Shown here: positions 52,401-58,172 of the stretch, piece by piece | Position numbering within the stretch: the first letter of the stretch is position 1 | Layout: the number at the start of each line of letters is the position of its first letter | From: Cyanoderma ruficeps | Lineage: Eukaryota; Chordata; Aves; Passeriformes; Timaliidae | Assembly (NCBI GenBank): GCA_008694505.1 | Contig: VZDJ01000046.1 | Location: forward strand, 2,127,961-2,191,960 | Reading direction: 5' to 3' | DNA length: 64,000 nucleotides | Notes under the pieces: generated by a model | What the model was told of the DNA's origin: nothing | The model's database searches: none | Seen by the model: the letters and a program-made list of their open reading frames with translations, nothing else | Made by a program: the position numbers and the translations under genes

Positions 52401-53993
52401 AGGAAAAGTGTCACAGCCCAAAGCTTTTATTCTCAGTTTCTTTGGGTGTGACATTAAACTTGTGGATGGCAGCAGTCTGTAACCAGGTAACCCTCAGGGC
52501 CTGTGCTGTAATGGCACAATCTTGAATTATGGCAACTCACGGATGTGAAATTAATTGAGGTGGGTACGTGAGATGGAAATTGCTGAACAGAGAAAAACAA
52601 AAACCTTTATTGCAGGTGACTTCAGCTGCTGAACAGCCTCCTAAGATGGATGGTCTGCATGAAAGGCCCTGAGCTGAAGTTATTCCAGCCAGCCTCAGGT
52701 TAGAAACGAGTCAGATCTTGTTTGGGGTCTTCAAACTTTGACTTTCAGTCTGTGGTGAGCACCCATGGGCACCTCAGAGACAAAATACATGGGCACCTCA
52801 CTTTCTGTGGGGAGAGACTGATTTACTGTAAGTTGGATCCCAAACTAATTTTAGTGGTACAACACAAGGCTACTATTTTGAGAGAGAAAGCCCTGATTCC
52901 TTCTGTGGAGGTTTATTGTCACAACAAAGGAAATTTTTTTTTTTTCTGCTGACAAGAGTGTCTGGCTCAGATTTATGAAATTAAGAGCAAGTTGTGGTAA
53001 ATAAAGGATCATTATCCCTGCAGGCTCTGATGTGTATGAAAGATCTAGGGGAAGCAGAAGCACAAAGGATTCATCAGTGTTTTGAAAATGTGAATTTGGA
53101 GATGGCATGCAAAAGATGAGACTGAGGTTTGTGTGACACTTAATGAGTCAAAGGCTGTTTAATTTCTGACATAAGACAACTCATTCCTGACACAGGGAAT
53201 CCAATATCAGCAATATTTCCTAAGGACTGAACATAAATACAAAATAATAGGTGCTGCTACATGGAAATGTGAAGGTGGTTTCCAGTCTGCTCAATCCCTG
53301 AATCCCTGAATCCCTGTACAATCCAAAATTCGCTTTACAGTATTAAATCTGTGACAGGCACAATGGCCTCTTTCCTCCCCTTATCTCAATTCCCTTCTCT
53401 CCACCAAAAAAAACCGTTTTTCTGCTGAGTTATTACTGAAAACTGAGGGGGGAAATGGATGTTACCAGTTGCTCTAAAACTGTTACCTTTTGCTTTAATA
53501 ACAATACAAAACAAACAAACAAACAAAAATAGGTTTTGCATGACTCTTGCAAACAGAAAGACAACAGCAAAACAGGCAATTCATGAAGGAAAAAATACAA
53601 AAAAATGAAATTTAAAAAAAACCCTGCAACAACAAGAAAAACCAAACTGAGAGTGCGTTTCTTGATTTAATTTCCAGTCTCGCCGGCGCGTTTGGGTAAG
53701 GATGGGTTTCCCCCGAGCAGGAGGAAGCGGCTCCATCGCCGGGAATAAAAGGGCACTGTGGGAGATGTAGTCCAGCTGCTCACCCCAGAGCCTCCCACCC
53801 TTCCCACCCAGCCGACTTCAGGCCGGATAAACCCCCCAGCCCCTCTCAATTCCCGCAGCCCTTCCCGTTTTCCCCGGTGCCATCATCCCCCACCGGGGCT
53901 CAGCCGGGAGAAAAATCGACGCAAGTTTACCTTTCTACTGAGAAACTCTCTCACCAGTGATGCGGCCACTTCTTCCACGAAGGCGTTGTCCAT
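4260..53993 (-). CDS. MINDY4: MINDY4 (FAM188B) deubiquitinase gene, exons 1-15, 3' end off the window
   Basis: This is the spliced coding span of a MINDY-family cysteine protease, a family known to trim K48-linked ubiquitin chains. Fifteen GT-AG exons on the minus strand join in one frame to 649 codons. The product follows vertebrate MINDY4 as I remember it: an N-terminal LisH-like segment (about residues 10-42), a variable basic and serine-rich linker (about 62-368), and a catalytic region from about 369. The cysteine motif [11 protein letters not shown] lies at 445-455, so the nucleophile is Cys448 in this model. The rest of the domain ([37 protein letters not shown]) continues to 649. Human MINDY4 is about 757 residues, so roughly 100 C-terminal residues, with the catalytic histidine segment, are missing here and should lie left of base 1. 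No stop or frameshift interrupts the visible exons. Identification is from remembered family sequence, not a search. Confidence 0.95.
4639..4915 (-). mobile_element. CR1 LINE fragment: reverse-transcriptase scrap fused to the 3' tail
   Basis: The plus strand reads as the reverse complement of an avian CR1 3' end (tagaat...gttggaagggaccca). On the minus strand, 4850-4913 encodes [18 protein letters not shown], a degenerate form of the reverse-transcriptase DLSKAFDTV motif. That motif normally lies far upstream of the 3' tail, so an internal deletion seems to have joined the two. The element lies in intron 14. Confidence 0.75.
6185..6525 (+). mobile_element. CR1 LINE 3' fragment, plus orientation
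   Basis: The sequence carries standard avian CR1 landmarks in order: gattttatagcagccttcc, gaagaaattcttcactgtgagggcagtgagg, ccctggcacaggctgccctg, and the terminal gttccttccaacccaaaccattctgggatt with a degenerate attctgtgac tail. It lies in intron 14, just downstream of exon 14 in the direction of transcription. Confidence 0.9.
6611..6674 (-). CDS. MINDY4: MINDY4 exon 14 (residues 574-595)
   Basis: The exon is 64 nt, with acceptor GTTCTCAG|G and donor ACCCAG|GTGAGT. It encodes [20 protein letters not shown] followed by Q. (I/V)R.DFDV.T..LIG.HGYCTQ is the conserved MINDY4 block after ILSRS, so no exon is missing across the 15.2 kb intron. Confidence 0.96.
6992..7165 (-). mobile_element. CR1 LINE 3' fragment, minus orientation
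   Basis: The plus strand begins gacagaatcacagaatggg, then aggttgggagggacctctgg and the tract up to caacacattccag, which is the reverse complement of a CR1 tail. It is at the exon 14 end of intron 13. Confidence 0.85.
7961..7984. repeat. Perfect 10-bp inverted repeat beside the 137-bp array
   Basis: The arms aaaggcagga and tcctgccttt are exact reverse complements around a 4-base spacer (catt). The hairpin ends ten bases before the first 137-bp repeat unit. Any function is unknown. Confidence 0.7.
7994..8527. repeat. Tandem array, four units of 137 bp
   Basis: The landmark tttagataattat recurs at 7994, 8131, 8268 and 8405, exactly 137 bases apart each time. Each unit also carries gaggtttacagccct, agtatttaaaataattcaaa and tggaatcac(a/g)attccca. 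The fourth unit lost about 16 bases in its first half and ends the array. Units differ by scattered substitutions, so the array is not recent. It is AT-rich and has no coding potential. Confidence 0.95.
8635..9065. promoter_or_regulatory. CpG-rich block inside intron 13 (orphan CpG island candidate)
   Basis: The block has many CpG dinucleotides (for example gccagcgccgcgggcagagcg, gccccgccggcgaggaaaccgacg, ctcaacgcgctcggg), while flanking intron sequence has almost none. It includes a CRE-like gacgtca. Both strands are open for unusual lengths (minus 8514-9098, 194 codons; plus 8725-9087, 120 codons), but neither product resembles a family I know. High GC alone can explain the open frames. It could be an intragenic promoter, an alternative first exon, or a GC-rich repeat. 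Confidence 0.4.
12735..12832. repeat. Polypurine tract with an ambiguous base
   Basis: About 98 bases are almost all A and G on the plus strand (gggaaagagaaaaaggaaa and on). The single N at 12779 sits inside it. Such tracts can form triplexes and are error-prone in assembly. Confidence 0.85.
19672..19800 (-). mobile_element. CR1 LINE 3' fragment, minus orientation
   Basis: The plus strand carries gaatcatccagtgtcactcc, ccatgggcagggacaccttcc and ccaggttgctccaagtcctg, the reverse complement of the passerine-type CR1 3' end, stopping at the conserved gggatggggaatccacaacc stretch. Confidence 0.85.
21889..21956 (-). CDS. MINDY4: MINDY4 exon 13 (residues 552-574)
   Basis: The exon is 68 nt, with acceptor CTTTTTCAG|TTT and donor AACCT|GTGAGT. 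It encodes [20 protein letters not shown] followed by IN and a split leucine. [16 protein letters not shown] is a core MINDY4 block. The intron to exon 12 is 289 bases, while the next intron is 15.2 kb. Confidence 0.96.
22246..22311 (-). CDS. MINDY4: MINDY4 exon 12 (residues 530-551)
   Basis: The exon is 66 nt, phase 0 at both ends, with acceptor CTTCCCAG|CTG and donor CATCAG|GTACTG. It encodes [20 protein letters not shown] followed by HQ, matching L.LHS.T.YEDLV.FLQQ.IHQ of MINDY4. Confidence 0.95.
23298..23361 (-). CDS. MINDY4: MINDY4 exon 11 (residues 508-529)
   Basis: The exon is 64 nt, with acceptor CCCCTTCAG|G and donor GAAACT|GTAAGG, ending in phase 0. It encodes [20 protein letters not shown] and a threonine after the split leucine. 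[14 protein letters not shown] is a strongly conserved MINDY4 block. Confidence 0.96.
24324..24425 (-). CDS. MINDY4: MINDY4 exon 10 (residues 474-508)
   Basis: The exon is 102 nt, with acceptor CTTTGCAG|C and donor GGCTCT|GTGAGT. It encodes [20 protein letters not shown] then [13 protein letters not shown]. This matches the [25 protein letters not shown] block of MINDY4, part of the helical scaffold beside the active site. Confidence 0.96.
24660..24765. repeat. Short tandem repeat, three units of about 25-33 bp, upstream of exon 10
   Basis: The motif gaatccccccttcctctggg occurs three times, with spacers gaatgaagct, agct and gaatgaagcagct. It lies in intron 9, about 240-340 bases before the exon 10 acceptor in the direction of transcription. 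On the transcribed strand it is G-rich, with runs of six Gs. Confidence 0.8.
28065..28153 (-). CDS. MINDY4: MINDY4 exon 9, catalytic cysteine exon (residues 445-474)
   Basis: The exon is 89 nt, with acceptor TCCCCCAG|GGT and donor GCCCG|GTAAGG. It encodes [20 protein letters not shown] then [14 protein letters not shown](V)LA is the nucleophile motif of the MINDY family, and the cysteine is present (model residue 448), so the enzyme looks intact at this site. The exon ends with two bases of an arginine codon completed in exon 10. Confidence 0.97.
28480..29000 (-). mobile_element. Solo LTR-like element, minus orientation, in intron 8
   Basis: Read on the minus strand, the element shows LTR order: an upstream region, a TATA-like gcataaaag (near 28630-28640), a polyadenylation signal in attaataaacaacc (near 28540), and an end at ...ctggctctaaca, a CA terminus. 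It resembles passerine endogenous retrovirus LTRs as I remember them. I found no internal retroviral sequence. The upstream boundary is uncertain (near 28950-29000) and I found no clean target-site duplication. Confidence 0.6.
29527..29703. repeat. 177-bp repeat, copy A (intron 8)
   Basis: The copy starts tgaaatatccaaataataaa and ends aaaaggactaagcatttaa. It aligns without gaps to 34054-34230 with about 14 mismatches by hand count, or roughly 92% identity. It is in the same orientation as copy B. The element type is not recognised. A single N lies immediately before it at 29526. Confidence 0.93.
30721..31600. repeat. Minisatellite, about 15 units of 58 bp
   Basis: The unit is roughly tcctggatcacagagcacca followed by aaaatctctctggattgggc and acgtgctgtccaggctgg. 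The landmark gtccaggctg recurs every 58 bases (60 once). Units fall into at least four variant types by their middle: cacgtgctgtcc, catctgctgttc, cacatgatgtcc (usually with caggagtggg) and cacctcctgt. A few units lack stop codons in most frames, which makes long artefactual open frames. The array is in intron 8, about 700 bases downstream of exon 8. Confidence 0.96.
32297..32413 (-). CDS. MINDY4: MINDY4 exon 8, start of the catalytic fold (residues 406-444)
   Basis: The exon is 117 nt, phase 0 at both ends, with acceptor TTTTACAG|GAG and donor AAAAAG|GTACTG. It encodes [20 protein letters not shown] then [19 protein letters not shown]. The LLFGSS...F.EEWK.QSF.FS pattern, followed by LKYGIVQ just before the catalytic cysteine exon, is diagnostic of MINDY3/MINDY4-type proteins, with spacing as in MINDY4. 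Confidence 0.96.
33409..33518 (-). CDS. MINDY4: MINDY4 exon 7 (residues 369-405)
   Basis: The exon is 110 nt, with acceptor TTTCTTTCAG|TC and donor GCAAAA|GTAAGG. It encodes [20 protein letters not shown] then [21 protein letters not shown] and the (L)Q..SK.ID.S.AK pattern match MINDY4 at the entry to its catalytic domain. Only 334 bases of intron separate it from exon 6. Confidence 0.92.
33853..33911 (-). CDS. MINDY4: MINDY4 exon 6 (residues 349-369)
   Basis: This is a 59-nt exon with acceptor TTCATGTAG|G and donor TTGG|GTAAGT. Its first base completes the arginine codon from exon 5 and its last base opens a valine codon finished by exon 7. It encodes [19 protein letters not shown], corresponding to the weakly conserved KNQLLPSDKVDGELGALRL segment before the catalytic domain. 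The support is phase fit on both sides, strong splice sites and position. Confidence 0.85.
34054..34230. repeat. 177-bp repeat, copy B (intron 5)
   Basis: This is the direct-orientation partner of 29527-29703, gap-free over 177 bases. It lies 143 bases upstream of the exon 6 acceptor. Homology stops sharply on both sides (left flank actact/tatatn, right flank gtttgg/atgcag), which suggests a discrete element or a precise duplication. Confidence 0.93.
35228..35370 (+). mobile_element. CR1 LINE 3' end, plus orientation
   Basis: The sequence reads ccttccaaggccaggttggg, gatcctcaaggtccttccca, then gtgattctgtgattc, the 3' terminal octamer repeats of CR1. It is 5' truncated. Confidence 0.9.
36475..37000 (+). 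mobile_element. Solo LTR with 5-bp target-site duplication (TGTAT)
   Basis: The element is 526 bp, starts TGTCCTGGGTTG and ends AACCACTACA, so it has TG...CA termini. It is flanked by TGTAT at 36470-36474 and again at 37001-37005. It contains a TATA-like gatataatc (near 36735) and a polyadenylation-like attaaac (near 36943) followed by a T-rich stretch, in LTR order. A 5-bp duplication fits the ERVL class of endogenous retroviruses. No internal viral genes are present, so it is the product of LTR-LTR recombination. Confidence 0.92.
38100..38165 (-). mobile_element. Short degenerate CR1 tail, minus orientation
   Basis: The plus strand reads gttatggaatagtttgagttggaagacacg then tcaatgatcctctgatgcaa, like the reverse complement of a CR1 3' end. 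Only the tail is recognisable. Confidence 0.6.
38681..38970. repeat. Tandem duplication, two units of about 150 bp
   Basis: Unit 1 (38681-38832) and unit 2 (38833-38970) share (c/t)gtgtttcct(t/g)cctccaaa, agagatcccagacaaagg, (a)ggaaa(c/t)gtgcc and gctgctcc. The copies are about 152 bases apart at their left landmark. They are clearly diverged, so this is an old duplication. The surrounding 38.4-39.1 kb is more GC-rich than the rest of intron 5. Confidence 0.85.
39956..40008. repeat. Near-perfect 53-bp hairpin (25-bp arms, 3-base loop)
   Basis: The left arm runs 39956-39980 (aaggaccataacgttttcaa and five more bases) and the right arm 39984-40008. The right arm is its reverse complement at 24 of 25 positions, the one difference being near the middle (cgttttc against cgctttc). 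The loop is tat. It could be a very short inverted-repeat transposon relic, a hairpin RNA gene, or a chance-maintained palindrome. No transposase or target duplication was seen. Confidence 0.93.
40630..40818 (+). mobile_element. Old CR1-like 3' fragment, plus orientation
   Basis: The degenerate sequence has the order of an old CR1 end: gctagaaagtggaatg, gagaggtgtcacttgag, gactggactacacaaaacctgg, gaaatgatcctagaagttctt and a final taagattctatgaaat. It is more diverged than the other CR1 copies here. Confidence 0.65.
41130..41581 (-). mobile_element. LTR-like element copy 1, minus orientation
   Basis: The reverse complement of this block matches 44290-44722 over its length: the shared landmarks are gagttttagatttcatg/aagttttagctttcatg, gggacacaaaacaaatcctt, caaggacaactggga, gaccattttgggtcca, a taataaatatct polyadenylation region and ctctgttccagctca. 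The TG...CA ends and the AATAAA near the 3' end suggest a solo LTR. I could not confirm a target-site duplication. Confidence 0.65.
42608..42755 (-). mobile_element. Possible CR1 3' fragment, minus orientation
   Basis: The plus strand reads aatcacaggatgatttggag then gtcacctggcccaaccctac, similar to the reverse complement of a CR1 tail. The remainder is weak and the right boundary is a guess. Confidence 0.4.
43366..43510 (+). mobile_element. CR1 LINE 3' end, plus orientation
   Basis: The sequence includes caccttgtctagaccgtgct, gaccaggtgatccttgagg, gcccttccaagctggtg and a final ggattctgtgaatt, the usual CR1 terminus. Confidence 0.85.
44290..44722 (+). mobile_element. LTR-like element copy 2, plus orientation
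   Basis: This is the partner of 41130-41581 in the opposite orientation, about 2.7 kb away. It starts tgccttaagttttag and ends ccagctcagccttcctaaggca. A polyadenylation-type aataaatat is followed by a pyrimidine-rich tract, as in an LTR R-U5 region. The sequence between the copies is not retroviral to my eye, so these look like two separate insertions rather than one provirus. Confidence 0.65.
45081..46200 (-). mobile_element. Long CR1 LINE 3' segment, minus orientation, interrupted
   Basis: The plus strand carries the reverse complement of a long CR1 3' region: accacagaattacagagtgg, cagcctgttcccatgccctg, gtccctgttccctgggagca up to 45420, then after an insert ctgtcagggagttgtgcaga, cctccttttctccaggctga, cagctccctcagctgctcct, ggacaggctccagcccctcg and caccagcacccccaggtgct. 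It is the longest CR1 copy in the window. Confidence 0.9.
45421..45813. mobile_element. About 390-bp insert splitting the CR1
   Basis: The CR1 alignment stops at gagcccaatccacccggt and resumes at tcggctgtccccagctgtgc. The block between is AT-rich, unlike CR1, and contains aaaggcctcataaaatcagg near its left end and gtgaataaagaataggcttt near its right end, so it may be a solo LTR with a polyadenylation signal. The termini and target duplication are unclear. Confidence 0.55.
46230..46850 (+). mobile_element. Possible LTR-like sequence beside the CR1
   Basis: The block follows directly on the CR1 end. It contains a CA dinucleotide run (cacacacacacacaaacaca near 46610), a GC-richer section, and catgcaataaaggactttgc with a polyadenylation signal, an arrangement seen in retroviral LTRs. 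I did not find TG...CA ends or flanking duplications, so this is tentative. Confidence 0.3.
47832..48235 (-). CDS. MINDY4: MINDY4 exon 5, long linker exon (residues 215-349)
   Basis: The exon is 404 nt, with acceptor TGTCTCCAG|GAT and donor GACACAG|GTGAGATT, ending with two bases of a split codon. It begins [20 protein letters not shown], which aligns to the RRSSPSSSSTQPQ stretch of mammalian MINDY4. Its end ([19 protein letters not shown]) aligns to the QERLERAFKRQGS...VRK region. A second good donor, AAA|GTGAGT, lies inside the exon after base 47921. I chose the downstream donor because only it matches the phase of exon 6 and the mammalian length. Confidence 0.85.
49258..49516 (-). CDS. MINDY4: MINDY4 exon 4 (residues 128-214)
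   Basis: The exon is 259 nt. The acceptor CCCTCTAG|G completes the arginine codon left by exon 3, and the donor is CCAGAG|GTGATT in phase 0. The product is a charged linker ending in [20 protein letters not shown], which matches the conserved RPKSGLIVRGMMSGPIAS block of mammalian MINDY4. The first two thirds are poorly conserved and were placed by the open frame and splice sites. Confidence 0.92.
49801..50030 (+). mobile_element. CR1 LINE 3' end, plus orientation (intron 3)
   Basis: A well-preserved passerine-type CR1 end: gggaagaaattcttccctct, gaggccctggcacagggtgc, cctggatccctgaagtgtcc, ggttggaatcagatgatctt and a final attctgtgattgtatgactg. Confidence 0.93.
50470..50640 (+). mobile_element. 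CR1 LINE 3' end, plus orientation (intron 3)
   Basis: A second copy of the same CR1 type, about 440 bases to the right of the previous one, with ggagaaatcctttcctgtga, gaggccctggcacagggtgc and ggaacgagataatctttaag. It stops at cccttccaagg without the final attctgtgat units. Confidence 0.92.
51499..51698 (-). CDS. MINDY4: MINDY4 exon 3 (residues 62-128)
   Basis: The exon is 200 nt, with acceptor TTGGCCAG|GCA and donor TCCAG|GTACAG, and ends with two bases of a split codon. It begins [20 protein letters not shown], which matches the conserved KENPLKT...LDH block of MINDY4, and then becomes a low-complexity serine, acidic linker ([21 protein letters not shown]). Eight copies of a 10-bp repeat sit 12 bases upstream of its acceptor. 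Confidence 0.93.
51711..51790. repeat. Decamer repeat (agaaataaag)x8 abutting the exon 3 acceptor
   Basis: Eight perfect or near-perfect 10-base units (the second is agaaacaaag) end 12 bases before the first base of exon 3. On the transcribed strand the unit is ctttatttct, so the array forms a very long pyrimidine-rich tract upstream of the acceptor. It is a length-variable microsatellite candidate. Confidence 0.97.
52275..52394 (-). CDS. MINDY4: MINDY4 exon 2 (residues 22-61)
   Basis: The exon is 120 nt, phase 0 at both ends, with acceptor TTCTCAG|GGT and donor AACAAG|GTGAGG. It encodes [20 protein letters not shown] followed by [20 protein letters not shown]. The G-x-x-x-T-x-x-x-x-x-x-E pattern completes a LisH-like dimerisation motif begun in exon 1. 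The [12 protein letters not shown] segment is among the best conserved parts of the MINDY4 N-terminus. Confidence 0.95.
53752..53773 (-). promoter_or_regulatory. ZNF143/THAP11-type motif in intron 1
   Basis: The minus strand reads GGACTACATCTCCCACAGTG, close to the known ZNF143 (SBS2-type) consensus ACTACANNTCCCANNNTGC. It lies about 160 bases inside intron 1, within the CpG-rich block. Such sites are common near start sites of CpG-island promoters. Binding is inferred from the motif only. Confidence 0.7.
53931..53993 (-). CDS. MINDY4: MINDY4 exon 1 (start codon, residues 1-21)
   Basis: The exon encodes [20 protein letters not shown] plus a final K in phase 0, followed by the donor AAG|GTAAAC. 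The ATG is the first in frame after a CpG-rich leader and matches the conserved MINDY4 start. The helix [13 protein letters not shown] opens a LisH-like motif that exon 2 completes. Confidence 0.95.
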
Positions 53994-54579
53994 GTTTTAG
54001 CCCCGAATTTGCGGGTTTGGGGTTCGGGGGTGCTGCTCAGTCCATGGCAGCCCGGCGGCATCGCCGCTGCCCGGGGTGGCCGCGCCGGGACGGAGCCCGC
54101 AGGGATGTCACCGTGGGTACCGTGTCATCGGAAGCCGGGAGAACTCCTCCCCCTGGGGATGGAGGGAGGGAGGGANAATTAAATCCCATAGGTGCACATA
54201 AAAAATATTTTATTTGCCATCTTGGTTAAAGTTTTAAATGATGAAGAGATCTCTCTGTTTACCTCCATTGTCAGTAATTTTATTTTGTTAGGAATTTAAG
54301 AGAATACTAGCAGAATCTTTCCTTAGCAGTTTCCTTGCCAATATTTTGCTATTTTACAAAAAATAGGCCCTTATAGGTCCCTGTTTGATTTTTCAAGGAA
54401 AAAAAAAAGAAAAAAGAAAATAAAATTGCAGCTACTAAGTTAAGCTGAATCTTTCACACTGGCAGTGTCTGGGGTGGGAGATTCATCAGCTGAGCCTTTC
54501 CTTTCAGGTTACACCTACATTAGGCAGTAATACAATGTGATCGAGGCTGTGACTGTGGTGACACTCTTCAGCCTGGGGA

Positions 54580-54780
54580 GCTGATTAAGGTTTCCTGTGA
54601 CCCTGGGTGTTGGGATTCCACAGCCTGGCCAACCTCTTCCAAAATTTAGCCACTCTTGTGTGGGTAATTTTCCCTGTCTGATTCAAATTTCCCCTGCTAT
54701 AGCTCCTGGCTGTTCTGTCTCACACTTTTCACTGAGCCCTCTGACGTGAGTCAGGCTCTGTCTTTTACTTCACCCACATT
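54580..54780 (-). mobile_element. Possible old CR1-like remnant, minus orientation
   Basis: The plus strand has cacagcctggccaacctctt, then a tract like the CR1 antisense region (attcaaatttcccctgctat, agctcctggctgttctgtct). The match is weak and no terminus is visible. Confidence 0.3.
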
Positions 54781-55767
54781 CAGTGGTTGTACACAGCCTA
54801 GAAAGCCTTTCCAAGCCTTGTATCCATCCCAATCCCTCTGCTGAGCAGATGCTCAGTCAGAGTTTGAGGCATTATAGTGGTTCTGCTCCAACATCATGCC
54901 AGGTACAGGCTGGAGCTCTCACTGTAGTGTACCTCACCTGGCTCGCTGTGTGCTTTGCCCTTCAGAGTTCCCTAAATGATTCCAGGTGTTTTGTTAAGCT
55001 CAATGACTTCTTTGACCTGAGTTTTGGAATGCAGTAGGTGTTCCCAGTGTTGTTTCATTTGTCTCAGGGCTGTGGCCCACTTCTTCCTACAGCCTCCAGC
55101 CCTGCAAGCTGCATCCCTGCCCCTGGGAAATGCCTTCTGGAGGGCAGCTTGTGCAGATTGTCATCAGAACTCAGCCTTCTGCCAAGTGAAGCTGAGCCTG
55201 AGGTGTTCAGCGTTCTGCTGTGTGGACTACGGGCTTTGTGTTAACCACCTACAGGACTTTCTGGAAATGAGATTCACATTCTCTGAGATTTCCTTTCCCC
55301 AAGGCCTTCAGAATGATTTTTGGTTGCATTGAATAGCAGCATCTGCCGAGGTGTGATGCTCTTAAAGCACAGGGGTGCCTGCCCACCTCATCCCTGTGGT
55401 CTCAAGACTTGATTATTCTCCTTGATGTCAGAGACAGCCCCCTCCACTGCAGCAAGCCCCATTTGGCAGCACGATGCTCTGTAATCCACAGACAAGAAAA
55501 CAGCTTGCAATGGTTTCACTGAGAAAAAAAAAGCACTTTTTCCTTACCCCATTAGCTGCATCCCACCTGCTCCAGTTTCCCAGCTGCTGCAGAGGGATTC
55601 CTGAGGCACATTTCCCACAAATCCCTAATGTCTGTCTGAGCAAAGGGCTGCTGAGCAGCCGCACCCTGGGCATGTGGCACTCCTGTCTGTGCACGTCTGT
55701 TAATCAACAGGAACTGGGGCTGCCTTGTGGGTTTCTGGCTTTAATCAGTCCTGGAGCTCACAGGTGT

Positions 55768-55812
55768 TCCTGTCCCAGCTCCAGGGTCCCTGTCCCAGCT
55801 CCAGGGTCCCTG
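55768..55812. repeat. 20-bp direct repeat, two full units and a partial
   Basis: The unit ctgtcccagctccagggtcc occurs twice in tandem, followed by a partial ctgt. It is a small GC-rich slippage repeat. Confidence 0.85.
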
Positions 55813-57785
55813 TGAGTGGCGGTCATGGCAGGCACATGGAGCTCACCTCCTGTCACACAGCAGCTGTAGCTGGAGGACTATTTGGCTGGTTCAGCATCAC
55901 CAGCTACTGATCATGTGCAGCCCAAAAACATTCTTCTGCTTAGGGGCTAAGGGGGGTGCTTCCAGTAATTTGACAGTTCCAGCAATCCAGCAAATGGAAA
56001 GATTCCTTAAAGCTTTCTTTGAGCATTGTGGTATCTGTAAATACCATTATTTTCCACAGTGGGTAATGCTCAATGAGTGTAATAGCTCAGGCTTTTAAGA
56101 GGCACCTGCAGTTGGTTGACAACTTTTTTGCTAGAGAATTTGGAATACAATAAAGCCTGCTACTAATGAAAAGTAATTAGAACAAAAGTAATTATGTATA
56201 GCTTGTATAATTGTACACAGCTAGGTGTGTGCTGGAGTTTGTCTTTTGTTCTTTGCTCGGTGTTTTGGAGAACATAATTGCACTTAAGCTCGATGTTTTA
56301 TACTCTGTTTAAGGTGATCTTTATTTGTCTAGGTAATGTTCCTGTGGATTGTTATAGACATGCAGAACATTTCGTTGTATGTAACAGCAGAAAGTGAAAT
56401 GTAGTAAAAGAAATTTAAATGTGAAATCCAGCAACTTTTTGTGAACAAAAGATATTTTTGTAAATAGTGGGGTTGAAGGGTGGCTGATTTGTACAGGAAA
56501 GGAGTTGGCTGGAATTTGTGGTGATGAACAAGAAAGCTGGTTGATCGCCTTGTTGCCAAAACACTTTTCTTTTGGTCCACAGTTGTTTCTTTTTCTATTG
56601 CCTGTCTCTTTTGTTTCATCCCTTAGCTTGTTCAGAGCAGTTGGGGAGGAAATGAGTTAAAAGCACGAGAAAGAAACAAATGAGTCAGACCCCTGAATAT
56701 ACACAGAGCCACAGAATAGAGAGTAACTTCCCTGGGACAGTAGTTGGAAATAAAGCTTTATGAGGACACAGGACAGACTGCACTGACCTCAGGCACAAAG
56801 ACAGACACGCTGGCCAGCCCTGGCTGCACACAGCCAGCCCCTTCTGACTCCTGACCTTCCTATTCTCCTTGTACCAGGGTACCAAAAATGTGTGTGACAT
56901 CGTGGGGGTGTGACCTGGTGTGATCTAAACCCCTCAGAGCCAAGGGGGTGAATAATTCCATGCAGCCATTTTTCAATTATCAGGCCATGCTCCTTTTAGG
57001 TGCTGTCAGCTGCCTTTACTGCCAGGACACTTCACTTGCTGACTACAGAGACCTCCATGTCCTCCCCCACAGACTATTCCCAATCACCACCATTTCCTTC
57101 GTGCGCTCAGAAATCTCTTCTGGGAGGACTCATTTCATCATTCCCCCACAAACTGAGGGGAAGCTGAGCAGCTTGTGGGTCCCTGGGTAGAACTTTGAGC
57201 CTCTTTTTGAAGCAGCTGAAGCATTTATCTTTCATCAGTGGCTGAGGACCTCCCTGGATGCCCACAAGTGTTCCAAGGTGCTGGACAGAAGCCTTGCTAT
57301 GATCCTAGTCATGGGTGTGAGAGAATCAGCACTTCTTTCAGCCCTTAAAAATCTACAAACATGAACTGTGGGTGAGCTCTGGCATTTCTGACACCATCTC
57401 CATGTGCCTTGGCAGCATTTCTAAATTCCTGCGATCTATCACGGAGCTCCAGTCGTTCAGGCCTCTTATGTTGATGTTCTTGTGGTCACCCTTGACCTTG
57501 GTGAAGGAGCAGCAAGTGCCCAAGGGCTGGAGGAGCCTGGCAGCTTCTCCTCAGCATCCCTGATGCAAGGCCAGGGGAAGCAGCAAATCTCCCTGGACAA
57601 GGAGGTGGTTCTTTGTCATCTGACCCTGGCACCACATCCAGGTTCCAGGCCCCGAGGCAGGAGCTCTGAGATGATTTGGAGTCCTGATCACCACTAATGT
57701 GGGGAGATAAGTGTTCTGATTCTTGGCCACCTTCTGAAATGTCTTTGGAAAAAGGATGAAACTGCCCTTTGAGGCCTCATGAGTG

Positions 57786-57966
57786 AAGCTGGAACAGGTT
57801 GCCCAGAGACCAATGGATGTCCCATCCCTGGAAATATTTGAGGTCAGGTCGAACCTGACAAGATCAGCCTGATCTGGTTGAAGATGTCCCTGATCATGAC
57901 AAATGGGTTGGACTACATGAGTTTTAAAGGTCCCTTCTAACCCAAACCATTCCATGACTCTGTGAT
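57786..57966 (+). mobile_element. CR1 LINE 3' end, plus orientation
   Basis: The sequence has gaagctggaacaggttgccc, atcagcctgatctggttgaa, gggttggactacatgagttt, gtcccttctaacccaaacca and a final ccatgactctgtgatg, the CR1 terminus. Confidence 0.88.
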
Positions 57967-58104
57967 GCCTGTGTTCCCTGGAACTGCCTTTGGACTGACC
58001 TTCCTTTGTCTAATTGTCACAGAGGTGGGCTCCCCTGCGGAACCTGGCAGTGTTTGTGTGCTTGTGTGAGTTCTTTGTGTGCGTTCTTGGTCATTTGAGA
58101 TCTT

Positions 58105-58172
58105 TGGAAGGAAGGACTGGGAGCTGAACTTTGGTAGTCTTTGTGGGTCCCTTCCAACTCAGGGGATTCAGA
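58105..58172 (+). mobile_element. Short CR1-like tail, plus orientation
   Basis: gaactttggtagtctttgtg followed by ggtcccttccaactcagggg and attcagag resembles a degenerate CR1 terminus. Only about 70 bases can be supported. Confidence 0.5.

Larger units (their letters stand above)
53680..54176 (-). promoter_or_regulatory. MINDY4: CpG-rich promoter and 5' UTR region of MINDY4
   Basis: CpG density rises sharply around exon 1 (for example ctcgccggcgcg at 53680s and cggcatcgccgctgcccggg, ggccgcgccgggacgg in 54040-54095). The start codon at 53993 is inside this block. An ETS-like core, cggaag, occurs near 54129. No TATA box is evident, as usual for CpG-island promoters. The exact transcription start cannot be read from sequence. 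An N at 54176 marks the edge. Confidence 0.75.
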
